Source: Lamellibrachia satsuma (taxonomy: Eukaryota; Annelida; Polychaeta; Sabellida; Siboglinidae). Taken from it: a stretch of DNA of 64,000 nt. Location of the stretch: NCBI GenBank assembly GCA_033239005.1, contig BSQZ01000022.1, forward strand, positions 6,463,501 to 6,527,500, written 5' to 3'. The position numbers and the translations under genes were made by a program. This document shows, piece after piece, positions 1 through 11,800 of the stretch (position 1 is its first letter; the number at the start of each line of letters is the position of its first letter). Under the pieces are notes generated by a model. The model worked only from the letters and a program-made list of their open reading frames with translations, was not told the DNA's origin and did no database searches.

Positions 1-435
1 CACGAACATATGGATGGAGTCATAAATAGCTTTGTTTGCTAAACTTACACCAGAAATACACCTATGTCGTCTAATCGATGTATTTCACCTTAATTTTGGT
101 TCAGTTTTTATAAAATATAGATGATCATGAAAAGGAACTTACTGTTGTCCAATCTGCCGCTGTAACGGAAGGAACGGAAACAGCCAACAATACAGGATGT
201 AAAACAAAAGGAGAACCCGGGTACCGAGAATCTGCGCAGATAAACTGACACGATTTTTCGGCATGCTGTGTGAGCTGCTCAGCAAATTTTGTTGAAGTGC
301 CTACCTGTGCCGTGACTGTGTTCAAACTTCAAGAAAAGGGAAAGATGCAATCCTGAAAATGCAAGCTTCTTGAGCATGTGGTGATCAGCACCTTTATGGG
401 ATACGTGGAGGAACACCATATGACAGATCCTTTGC
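1..435. other. Unassigned sequence
   Basis: No exon, repeat or element is recognised here. Short ORFs on both strands lack recognisable motifs. Confidence 0.5.
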
Positions 436-1845
436 CCGGAGCAGCCTGGGCCATGGCTTTAGTCGAGGTAGATCATGCGAGTCCCAGTTATTGGGGTTCG
501 TGGACGAAGTGTCTGAAGCGCTCGAGAAAGGATGCCAAGAAGATGTTAATCTTGGACTTCTCCAAAGCTTTTGACAAAGTGAACCACAGCCTCCTTGTTC
601 ATAAACTCCGGCAATACAACATTTCTGGAAGGGTCAACCGATGGATTGAGAACTTTGTCTGCAACAGAAAATAGGCAGTTGAATCTGGAGCCCCACAACC
701 AAGTTCTGTCCTTGGGCCAAGCCAGTTCTTGCTCTACATCACCTACCAATGGCACTATCCTCCACTACCAGACTCTGAGGATGACACAATCTGTGACAAA
801 CACATCACCGACCTACAAGACCAACATGACCTACAGCAAGACCTCGACAGCCTAGGAACAGCGTTGGAAGATGTCATTCCACCCCACAAGTGCTCCACAA
901 TGGACATTCCACCCCACAAGTGCCCCACAATGAACATTCCATCCCACAAGTGCTCCACAATGAACATTCCACCCCACAAGAGCCCCACAATGAACATTCC
1001 ACCCCACAAGTGCCCCACAATGAACATTCCACCCCACAAGTACCCCACAATGAACATTCCACCCCACAAGTGCCCCACAATGAACATTCCACCCCACAAG
1101 TGCCCCACAATGAACATTCCACCCCACAAGTGCCCCACAATGAACATTCCACCCCACAAGTACCCCACAATGAACATTCCACCCCACAAGTGCCCCACAA
1201 TGAACATTCCACCCCACAAGTACCCCACAATGAACATTCCACCCCACAATGAACATTCCACCCCACAAGTGCCCCACAATGAACATCACTCGTCAACGCA
1301 CAGTTCTTTCTACAAAGTACCACCTCCACGGACACACTATCAGTACAGAAATGGAGGCAAGATACCTTGGAGTCAAGATCATCTCCATCCTTCGTTGGGA
1401 CTCCCACATAACTGACGTCAGCAACAAAGCCAACAAGACCCTGGGCTTCCTCAGGCGGAACACCAAGATGATCAACCATACCAGAGTGGAACAGTCTTCA
1501 TCAAAAAGTCACCACATCTCCTACCCCAGGCTCTTTCAGGACCAGGGTCTGATCTTTTCTCAACCTCTAACTTGTATTAACAAAAAGTGGGTAAGTGAAG
1601 GCTGGAGCTGTGCCAGTCGGGAGCCGGTCGGGAGCCGCTACTGTAGCCGGATTGGTCTGGCTGGATACACCAAGTAGTTAATACATTTGTTCTTTTTCCC
1701 CCCGTTTAATTTTATTCATCTTTTTCCCCTGCTTAGTTCTTTGTCATTTGATATGCACTGCAGCCCCCCAAAGTGCAGCAAAATCTCCAAGCAGATTCTG
1801 TTGAATGGAAGGTGGCTGCCTAACACAAAGAAGAACTACTACTAC
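436..1845 (+). mobile_element. CR1/Jockey-like LINE fragment, frameshifted, with an internal minisatellite
   Basis: Conceptual reading with frameshifts shows reverse transcriptase motifs in order: HGFSRGRSCESQLLGFVDEV, LILDFSKAFDKVNHSLL (catalytic block A), VLGPSQFLLYI (block B region), DLQQDLDSLG, a WKMSFHP-type motif, then YLGVKI..LRWDSHI and NKANKTLGFLRRN. The YADD/FADD segment is not intact. The FHP..KC motif has been expanded into a 30-bp array. The region after 1570, ending in gaagaactactactac, resembles a LINE 3' UTR and tail. It is a dead copy. Confidence 0.8.
876..1287. repeat. 30-bp minisatellite inside a LINE reverse transcriptase, ~14 copies
   Basis: The unit attccaccccacaagtgccc plus acaatgaac repeats almost perfectly. 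Thirty bp is ten codons, so the frame reading IPPHKCPTMN stays open. One partial unit at about 1247 shifts the frame. The flanks are the RT sequence on either side of the FHP..KC..M motif, so the array grew from that motif. Confidence 0.95.
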
Positions 1846-2077
1846 AGTAACTAGTGATGCTAAATAAAGGTTAAACACAACTCAGAGGTTCAGACTAGTG
1901 TCAACACTCAATTAACATTGTATAACCGGTTACAACGTTAACCAATTTTGAATTGCACATTAATGGGGATTAACGAGATTAATGGCCATTTGTTATTCCA
2001 TTAATCATTTAATGCCAGTAATCATTCATATAGATCTGTCAACTCTCAAACATGAAACTCACAGTTTTGTATTAAAC
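1846..2077. other. AT-rich spacer
   Basis: Nothing recognised between the LINE tail and the G-rich array. Confidence 0.4.
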
Positions 2078-2410
2078 AGGGGGGTATGGCAGGACAGGGG
2101 GGGTATGGCAGGACGGGGGGTATGGCAGGACAAGGGGGTATGGCAGGACAGGGGGTATGGCAGGACGGGGGTGTGGCAGGACGGGGGGGTATGGCAGGAC
2201 GGGGGGTGTGGCAGGACAGGGGGGTGTGGCAGGACAGGGGGGTGTGGCAGGACAGGGGGGTATGGCAGGACAGGGGGGTGTGGCAGGACAGGGGGTGTGG
2301 CAGGACGGGGGGATATGGCAGGACAGGGGGTGTGGCAGGACAGGGAGGTGTGGCAGGACAGGGGGTGTGGCAGGACAGGGGGGTGTGGCAGGACAGGGGG
2401 GTGTGGCAGG
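2078..2410. repeat. G-rich 17-19 bp minisatellite, ~18 copies
   Basis: The unit is a run of 4-7 G followed by tatggcaggac or tgtggcaggac. Regularly spaced G runs on the plus strand could form G-quadruplexes. Unit length varies through the G run, giving open frames in several phases, none a gene. Confidence 0.95.
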
Positions 2411-3672
2411 GCTCGTTCCGGGTTGTGTTGTCGTTGGCAGCAAAATTCTTGGACACTTCTGCAAATTAGTTGGTTGCTTCGGTGGCAGACTTTGGTCATT
2501 ACTACTTTGGTGGTGAAATTCTTAGACGCTTTGACAAATTAATTGGTCGCTTCGGTTGGCGCTATATGTGTGGTACAGCTTGTAGCGCGTGCCCTTTTAT
2601 TATAAAATATGGCGTTATATTTTACCATCATAATAATAATAATAATGTTTTTTTTTCAAAGAAGAGTCCATATGTATACATAAAATACAAGTAAAAAATT
2701 TATATACCAGTTTATATAAATTTTATTAACTCTAGTAACATAAAACATATGCTTTGTTAGTTATTACTATATAATAACTTTTGCAAGCCATATTCATAGG
2801 CTATTTTAATATTATTCGCATTTGAAATAGGCATTTGAAAAAATCAATAGATTTTTTATTTTCAAAATACTATTTGCGGTTTATCATATTGGAGTACCCA
2901 GTAACCATATTTGCATTTAAATACTTTAAAAGTATTTAAGTTTTCAAATGTTTTGAAATTCGCATCTGCAACGATACCACTTCTGCAAAATTCCTTTCAC
3001 GAAATAGCCCCAAAGCAACTAAAATCTGCTGCCAAAACGAAAAAAATTTTCCCGCCGATGAGACCAAGAATGTTTGGTTGCGTCAGCTAGCCGAATCTGT
3101 ATCACTGCCAAAGCATCCACTGATCCAGATACTGCAGGGCTCACAACATCCCATCTCCCACCTCCCCCCATTTTTTTAAAGTCCACCTCCCGCCAATCTT
3201 ACCTCCCACCTATTTTGGGGCCAACCTCCACCTAGCTCCCACTAATTTTAAAACCCACCTCCAACTTCCTGTCACACCCTCCTCATTAATTGATGGAAAA
3301 AAGTCTGAAATCTCACACATATTTTCATAATCTTTACAACTTTAACAATGATAATTATCATATGAATTATGAAAAAAAATTGCATTTTTGGCAAGAATGA
3401 GACACACAATGTGTGTGTTTGTGTGTGTGTGTGTGTGGGTGTGTGTGGGTGTGTGTGTGTGTGTATTGCAAGTGAAGGCGTCAGTTAATTCTGCCTTTTA
3501 CCAAATTACACTGTTAGTGATAGGTAAACTGGCTCCACAGGAACTGAATCCCAGGTCAAGGGTGACATGTTACATCCAGTGTGCAAGGGTGACATGTTAC
3601 ATCCAGTGTGCAAGGGTGTAATATATATATGAAGCCTACATAGGCCTATGTTTGAACTCTGTATATTTGACT
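2411..3672. other. Gene-free stretch with minor repeats
   Basis: It holds a divergent ~65-bp direct duplication (caaaattcttggacacttct at ~2441 and gaaattcttagacgctttga at ~2514), AT-rich sequence, a degenerate cacctcccacc-rich stretch at ~3150-3260, a GT microsatellite at ~3411-3465 and a short duplication of gggtgacatgttacatccag at ~3559-3612. No exon is seen. Confidence 0.5.
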
Positions 3673-3987
3673 TTGTGCTCCTGATCCAACAAATATATTG
3701 TTGAATGTTGTGCTCCTGATCCAACAAATATATTGTTGAATGTTGTGCTCCTGATCCAACAAATATATTGTTGAATGTTGTGCTCCTGATCCAACAAATA
3801 TATTGTTGAATGTTGTGCTCCTGATCCAACAAATATATTGTTGAATGTTGTGCTCCTGATCCAACAAATATATTGTTGAATGTTGTGCTCCTGATCCAAC
3901 AAATATATTGTTGAATGTTTTGCTCTTGATCCAACAAATATATTGTTGAATGTTGTGCTCCTGATCCAACAAATATATTGTTGAATG
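3673..3987. repeat. 35-bp minisatellite, 9 copies
   Basis: The unit starts ttgtgctcctgatccaacaa and ends atatattgttgaatg. Each unit holds an imperfect palindrome, caacaa-atat-attgttg. Copies are nearly identical. Confidence 0.95.
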
Positions 3988-4252
3988 TGTGCATTCAACG
4001 TTGTGTTCAGTTGTGTGAAACAGTGTGCTGTAGTTGGATTTACTTTTGGAATAAAAAGTGTCTTCAGAGGTAAAAAAAATTATGCTCTTTAAATTCACTG
4101 TCCATGAGACTTGGGGACCTTGCTGTCTGCAGACTGTGGGGCTCAATAGCATAGCAGTTAGAATGTTGGTTTCTCTTTCAAGAGAACCTGGGTTTGAATC
4201 CTCCTGCTGCCGTTTCGAAGCTTTGCCAATTTCGTTCACTCCACATTGCCTC

Positions 4253-4781
4253 AGTTCACTCAGCTGTATAAATGAGATGAGTACCTAGCTACAGACAGTT
4301 CACTCAGCTGTATAAATGAGATGCGTACCTAGCTACAGACAGTTCACTCAGCTGTATAAATGAGATGAGTACCTAGCTACAGACAGTTCACTCAGCTGTA
4401 TAAATGAGATGAGTACCTAGCTACAGACAGTTCACTCAGCTGTATAAATGAGATGAGTACCTAGCTACAGACAGTTCACTCAGCTGTATAAATGAGATGA
4501 GTACCTAGCTACAGACAGTTCACTCAGCTGTATAAATGAGATGAGTACCTAGCTACAGACAGTTCACTCAGCTGTATAAATGAGATGAGTACCTAGCTAC
4601 AGACAGTTCACTCAGCTGTATAAATGAGATGAGTACCTAGCTACAGACAGTTCACTCAGCTGTATAAATGAGATGAGTACCTAGCTACAGACAGTTCACT
4701 CAGCTGTATAAATGAGATGAGTACCTAGCTACAGACAGTTCACTCAGCTGTATAAATGAGATGAGTACCTAGCTACAGACA
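4253..4781. repeat. 44-bp minisatellite in the SINE body, 12 copies
   Basis: The unit agttcactcagctgtataaa...gatgagtacctagctacagac repeats with almost no change. It is the SINE body motif itself. Confidence 0.95.
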
Positions 4782-4866
4782 GAGGTGTATATAGGAACAA
4801 ATAGTCTGTGCAGTAATTGCAGCATTGCTGAATGATGAAAGAAATCGAAATGGCATTGAAATGAAT

Positions 4867-5134
4867 AGGTCTGCCAGGGGGTGAAGTGCAAACAGGTCTG
4901 CCAGGGGATGAAGTATAAATAGGTCTGCCAGGGGATGAAGTGTAAATAGGTCTGCCAGGGGGTGAAGTATAAATAGGTCTGCCAGGGGGTGAAGTGTAAA
5001 CTGATCTGCCAGGGGGTTTGGTGTAAACTGATCTGCCAGGGGGTGAAGTGTAAACAGGTCTGCCAGGGGGTGAAGTATAAAGTGCTTTGAACAGCCCTGA
5101 AGTGTAAACAGGTCTGCCAGGGGGTGAAGTATAA
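4867..5134. repeat. 27-bp minisatellite in the SINE 3' part, ~9 copies
   Basis: The unit is aggtctgccagggggtgaag plus tgtaaat. The last two copies also duplicate the start of the SINE tail, ataaagtgctttgaacagcc. Confidence 0.9.
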
Positions 5135-5195
5135 AGTGCTTTGAACAGCCCTGAGGACTGGACACCGCGCTATATAAGAAACTATCTTTTACCGT

Positions 5196-5725
5196 GGCTG
5201 GGTAAATTTCTCATTCCTAAGAACGCTCCAGGGGTTGACTAGCTATGAATCATGAGAGCACTCCTCCTCCCCTCCCCCCCAGCAAGAATCCAAATGTCCA
5301 CACAAATATAACATCGCATGTATTTAATTTCAAGATCGCCCTCCGAGTTCCCTAGATATAATATCGCCAATTGGTTCAGAAAATGTACACAAATGTTGGT
5401 TAGAACTGCAGACAAATGTATTATCAATTCTATGTTCTTTTAGTTTATAATAAATATATGTCTCAGAGCTCTACTTATTAGTACCAAGTTACAATTTGTT
5501 TATATTAATGTCTTCTTAAATTTGGTATAGGTCTAATTAAAATTAAAAAAATTACAATGTGCATTTTTTACGCCATACTGGCCTTTCCGGGCCTCCAAGT
5601 GGCTGAACTGGCCTGACATAATACGTCCACTTGAACTGGCCTGACATAATACGTCCACTTGAAGTGCTTCAAACAACCACTACTCTTTAGAAGTCTCTAA
5701 CTTCCTGTTTCCTCGCTCTGTGCAG
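5196..5725. other. Intron or upstream sequence before exon 1
   Basis: AT-rich. It holds a short duplication of gaactggcctgacataatac at ~5605-5660. No exon seen. Confidence 0.45.
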
Positions 5726-5878
5726 ATTTCACAGCTGATCCTGGTGAATGAAACGTTTGACAGCGGAGAGATGAACACTTTCCCTGCTGATCTTGTGTCA
5801 AGGTCAACCAGTGTAAGGGACTCGGTGACCGAGTTGGTACGAGTGAGTCAGTTGGTGGCCCTGGAGACAACAGACGAG
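5726..5878 (+). CDS. Exon 1 in window: D1 helix 1-2, vinculin-like
   Basis: Acceptor tctgtgcag, donor gag|gtataa; 51 codons, phase 0 to 0. It begins ISQLILVNE and contains VTELVRVSQLV, matching the vinculin segment that follows the N-terminal EPVAQQ (human ISHLV... and VSNLVRVGKE). The preceding exon, which should carry the start methionine and about 20 residues, was not found between 1 and 5725. Confidence 0.85.
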
Positions 5879-8800
5879 GTATAATTATAAATCTCCCTGA
5901 GCAGACAACTTTTAACATATCTGTGGCTCATGACGCCTGTCACTGTCTCAGGCACTAAGTCAGCAGTGCATTCAGTGCTAGGCAGTGATACACACAGACA
6001 CTAAGTCAGTAGTGCATTCACTGCTAGGCAGTGATACACACAGACACTAAGTCTGTAGTGCATTCACTGCTAGGCAGTGATACACACAGACACTAAGTCA
6101 GTAGTGCATTCAGTGCTAGGCAGTGATACACACAGACACTAAGTCAGTAGTGCATTCACTGCTAGGCAGTGATACACACAGACACTAAGTCAGCAGTGCA
6201 TTCAGTGCTAGGCAGTGATACACACAGACACTAAGTCAGCAGTGCATTCACTGCTAGGCAGTGATACACAGCAAGACCAGTCAACATTCTGCTTGCTACA
6301 GTAAAGATCCTAAATGTTGTAAAATGTTGACATCGTGACAGGTCGTGATTTGTTTTTGCTTGGCCTGATATTATAGGGTTGTTTTGCTTGGCCTGACAGG
6401 TTGTGAATTATTTTTGCTTGGCCTGACAGGTTATGCAACGAGACATGACGCGAGCAAGTGAATTACTTGACATGTCAGCTGATAGTCTTGTGACTGCGAC
6501 ACATCGGGTGTATGTTGACAACATGAGTTGTCATTCACGCAGACATCTGATCCGAGCAGCCAAAGATCTGCTGGAGGGAACATTGAAGGTGAGAATATGT
6601 TCTATTGGGCTGCCTCATCACAAGTCTGCAAACTTGTTTCTGCTAAAAGTTGGAGAATCTGGTCATTTTTCCGATTGACCGAAGGTTGACATGTTAACCA
6701 GCGTGACCGATAAGCGCATGCGCAACTCTATGAAATCGGGGTGACCTAGACTAAATTGGTATATTAAGGGAGGCCGGCATGCACAGAAAGTCTCAAGCAA
6801 ATGTGTTATTTTGCCAGAAAGACGACTAGTTTAGTAAACAAAGACCAAAATATGTTACATAAGTTGAGTTTGGACACAAATAGCATGGCCATATCCCATT
6901 GGTAAGAATAGGAATAGTTGTATACAAATATATTTTCATTTGGCAAGGGAATATTGTCAGAATACTATGGTCATGATTTAGTGTTATCTAACAGTATGGC
7001 GTGGTCCATGAAATTAAGATATTGTGTGTTCAACAAGTTAATTTATTACTGGCATGATATTCTTAATTGTAGTTACAAATGTTTGTTTTAGTAACTCTTA
7101 TAGATGCATAGGCCAAAAAACATGACTGTCCATATTTTTTATGTTCTAATTTAATTATTTACTATCATGATTAACATCCCTATTTCCCTATTACACCTCT
7201 AGTACTAGTTACTGGTATCATTGCACCATCTAGCTTTGGGTTATTCCAACTAGTTTCTTGTGATTACATCTTATTTTACAAACAGATAATATGACATTAT
7301 GTGCGTCTAGTTAAATATGATATCACATGTCCATCAATCATAGTCCAGTAGATATCCACTTGATTTGGGCACAGCAATGATGTATAACAGCTGAGCTCGG
7401 GTTGAATTGAATCCGACTCAATAAATGGTTGTTACTCTTGAGTGCCGAATACACGTCCCTATACGCGTATTTATTTGATGAAAAATACCACCCTATACGC
7501 ACCTTATTTGGCACTATACTATTATTAAATTTTTACATTTGCGCCAGCCTATATTGTCCGATAATCGTTGCAAATTATGCAGGGTATAATTTGTAGGAGA
7601 GCAATCGTTCTCACTCCATATTGCTAGCGCTAATCAATCATCCACCGCTCGCGATAAAAATTACTTGCTCCCAACTGAGCTACATGTGGCTCCCTCTGAC
7701 GACTAAGTTATCATCCTTTCGAACGACAGTCGTGAATTTAGCGGGACCCGTGCTTCTGTTCTAAGGATCCTAGATTTTGATCCCGAAGCGTTCGACCGTT
7801 AAATTTCCATGATTAGATGAACCGGTCAGAATCCTTTGTTCTCTGGAGCTCGACATGGTATATTATTAGTTAAAACGCCATTATCACCGCGTAAACCGAT
7901 CGTAAATGGTCGTCGTGCCAGCGCCTCAAACCGGTCGTAACTAGGCACCGGCTGGCGGCAGTTTCTCCTGAAACGGGCTTGCGTATTCAATTCAATAAAA
8001 CTTTAATGTCCATTTAAAAACGGAAAATCCCCCGGTTTTCCGCAGATATAAAATGCGGTTCGCCGGTCACTATATCTGCTGTGACGCGAATATGCACAAA
8101 GTTTATGCGTATTCGGCAGAAAAACCCAAAATACGTGGCAATCCGCGTAGTTTTCTAGCCGCCTTGGCTTCACGTCGAGTAAAAAAAATGGCTTCCGCGC
8201 CAAAAAAGACATGCTAGTGATTTTTTCGCACTGTACTAATATTTATTTTGAACTATTTGCCCCCCCCATACTGTTATTCGGCACTATACTATTATTAAAT
8301 TTGACCGATTTGCCACCCTATGCTTTTATTTGGCCTATACGTTCATTTGGCACTCTAGAGTACTTGTCTGGATCATATCATAGGACATCACTAAGGACAT
8401 GCATGGATTACAACTAAGGACATGCATGGATTTTAACTAATGACATGCATGGATTTTAACTAACGACATGCATGGATTATAACTAAGGACATGCATGGAT
8501 TATAACTAACGACATGCATGGATTATAACTAACGACATGCATGGATTATAACTAAGGGCATGCATGGATTATAACTAAGGACATGCATGGACTATAACTA
8601 AGGGCATGCATGGATTATAACTAAGGACATGCATGGATTATAACTAAGGGCAATCAAGCAAGTAAGCACTTGGCATATAATATTGTGAAAACGTTTTTAT
8701 TTGTTAGATTCCTTCTTTTGTTCACAAATCACTGATCTACAATTACTGATCTTCTTCCTTTAGCTTCCACCGCGCTCTGATCTTATGTCAGTTTAATTCA

Positions 8801-11800
8801 GTTAGTATGTAGTGAATCAGTTAAGTCATAGATTAACTATATCTGACAACTTATTGCGAAGTGATACGATCAAATCTAACTTACATTTCAATGGAAGAAG
8901 ACTTATGTAATCTGGACTGGGCTCAATTCCACAAGGAATTGGAATTATTCAGTTCCTTTCAATTCCGGAATTTGAATTGAAAGATTTTGAACAAAAGAAA
9001 TTGGAATTGAAGGAAAAGGAATAATAATTGATCCTCATTTTGTTGATCTGGCCGAACCCCACCTTCCAGTCAGTCCATAAACAGCAGACGTCTTATCAGC
9101 TCACATAAACAATGAAACAATAGCAGGCTTTAGCAGCTAAGCCTAGTTAGTAGGGTTGACTTGCTGAGGCAAGAAACCATGATCAAAAGACAGACTTGTG
9201 TGCATTAGAAGTCTGCTGTTAATAATTGCAGTTAAGTAGCTGGATATGTGCTAGACTTCCAGTGTAAATAATAAATATGTATTTCCGTTTGAGCTAATGT
9301 TTGTGAGAGAATATTAAATGCTTTCATTTGTGCTTAACGATGCAACTCATCCTTTCACTCTCAATTAGATAACTACAATCCTGGAAGTCCATTTGCTCAC
9401 CTTGTGCATTAGGGGTGATATGTGTTCATCACAGAAGTTACAGACAGGCTTTGTGTGAATGTGCATACTCTGAATGCTTCAAATTGATTGTACATAATAG
9501 TTTAAATAGAAAACTTATAAATTTCGAGGTTTTGCCAGGAGGGCGTTTTTCCGGGTTGTTTTTTCTGTGTCTGTGTATTCCTAGACTAAATGCATTCATA
9601 ATGTTCATGTAACTATTTTTAAAGTGTGTTGAAAAAACTGTTGGAAAAATTACCTATTGAATTATTTAGAAAAAATAATTTAATTGGAATTGATTTGGAA
9701 TTGAAATATTTCAGCAGGAATTGGAATTGATTAAAAGGAATTGAAAGAAAAAGGAATTGGAATTGATTAGAAGGAATTGACCCAGCCTTGGTGGTGATGT
9801 TTCTGGCTGCTCCTTGTCTCTCCAGGTCTTACTGGTGTCAGACAATGCTAAAGTCAGGAAGATTGTCACCTGTGTCAAGTGGGTCCTGGGCCACCTGCAG
9901 AACCTGACGGCAGTGAGGACCGTCTCTCAGTTGGTGGTCTGTTTCAAGGTATGTCAGTCTACTTGTGACAGCAGTGAGGACCATCTCTCAGTTGGTCTGT
10001 TTCAAGGTATGTCAGTCTACTTGTTGGGACAGCAGTGAGGACCATCTCTCAGTTGGTCTGTTTCAAGGTATGTCAGTCTACTTGTTGGGACAGCAGTGAG
10101 GACCATCTTTCAGTTGGTCTGTTTCAAGCTACGTCAGTCTACTTGTTATGACAGCAGTGAGGACCATCTCTCAGTTGGTCTGTTTCAAGGTACGTCAGTC
10201 TACTTGTTGTGACAGCAGTGAGGACCATCTCTCAGTTGGTCTGTTTCAAGGTACGTCAGTCTACTTGGTGTGACAGCAGTGAGGACCATCTCTCAGTTGG
10301 TCTGTTTCAAGGTACGTCAGTCTACTTGTTATGACAGCAGTGAGGACCATCTTTCAGTTGGTCTGTTTCAAGCTACGTCAGTCTACTTGTTATGACAGCA
10401 GTGAGGACCATCTCTCAGTTGGTCTGTTTCAAGGTACGTCAGTCTACTTGTTATAACAGCAGTGAGGACCATCTTTCAGTTGGTCTGTTTGAAGCTACGT
10501 CAGTCTACTTGTTATGACAGCAGTGAGGACCATCTCTCAGTTGGTCTGTTTCAAGGTATTTCAGTCTACTTGTTATGACAGCAGTGAGGACCATCTCTCA
10601 GTTGGTCTGTTTCAAGGTACGTCAGTCTACTTGTTATAACAGCAGTGAGGACCATCTCTCAGTTGGTCTGTTTCAAGGTACATCAGTCTACTTGTTATGA
10701 CAGCAGTGAGGACCATCTCTCAGTTGGTCTGTTTCAAGGTATTTCAGTCTACTTGTTATGACAGCAGTGAGGACCATCTCTCAGTTGGTCTGTTTCAAGG
10801 TACGTCAGTCTACTTGTTATGACAGCAGTGAGGACCATCTCTCAGTTGCTGGTATGTTTCTGTGTATGTCATAACATACCAAATATAAGCAAACTGAACC
10901 ATTTATTCCTAATGTAATGAAACAGAAAGGAGCTGTCTGTGCATCAATATTACTGGGAAGATACCATAATAGTTCTTTATCTTCCATTAAAACATCAATT
11001 TCACGTAAACAAAATATACGTACATTGTAATCTTGTCTTAGGTATAAAACAACATTTAGGATATTTATCCAATTTTACCAGGTCTTTTAATTATCAAGTT
11101 TAACACTTCTTAAATTATGACAAACTGTAAATTATTCCAATATTACAGTTTGGCGAAAATGGAAAAGAAAAAATATGTGTACCTGGAATTTCTTTGAAAC
11201 AACATGACCATAGAGAAGCAGAGACTGAATTGTCGATGTTAGTTAGCAGACATGCTATTATTGTTTTACAGAGTTTCACAGAGACACTGGCTCAACTGAT
11301 CAGTTTGTTGGATAAGCGACAACACAACCTCATCGATTCCCACCAGAGGGAGTGCATCATTGTTGCCATGACAACACTGAAGAAATGTGTGCCGATGTTG
11401 AAGAGCAGCGTGCAGACGTTTGTGAAGTATCCAAAGAACCCCCAAGTCTTGGTGAGTGACGGCAGGAGTCAAATACACAACATAGCAGCTACTAAGTCTT
11501 GGTGAGTGACGGCAGGAGTCAAGTACACAACATGACAGCTGCTAAGTCTTGGTGAGTGACGGCAGGAGTCAAGTACACAACATGGCAGCTACTAAGTCTT
11601 GGTGAGTGACGGCAGGAGTCAAGTACACAACATGACAGCTACTAAGTCTTGGTGAGTGACGGCAGGAGTCAAATACACAACATGACAGCTACTAAGTCTT
11701 GGTGAGTGACGGCAGGAGTCAAGTACACAACATGACAGCTACTAAGTCTTGGTGAGTGACGGCAGGAGTCAAGTACACAACATGACAGCTACTAAGTCTT

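Larger units (their letters stand above)
4135..5195 (+). mobile_element. tRNA-derived SINE, swollen by two internal minisatellites
   Basis: The head at 4138-4205 has an A-box-like tagcatagcagttagaa and a B box gggtttgaatcc, typical of a tRNA-related pol III promoter. The body has cactcagctgtataaatgag followed by gtacctagct, a common SINE body motif. The tail near 5086-5195 has gtgctttgaacagccctgag and accgcgctatataagaaac. An ordinary SINE is 200-400 bp; the extra length is two tandem arrays. Confidence 0.75.

Noticed and set aside
4138..4210. Functional tRNA gene
   Set aside because: A and B boxes are present, but the acceptor stem does not pair well and a SINE body and tail follow.
1..5725. 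The N-terminal exon of the vinculin-family gene
   Set aside because: No ORF with the expected start (M...IESILEP-like) and a phase-0 donor was found; it probably lies upstream of the window.
7660..7700. tRNA-like A box on the minus strand
   Set aside because: No B box at the right distance and no cloverleaf could be drawn.
8003..8417. Small ORFs of 68-69 codons as genes
   Set aside because: No motif or homology; they lie within the candidate MITE.
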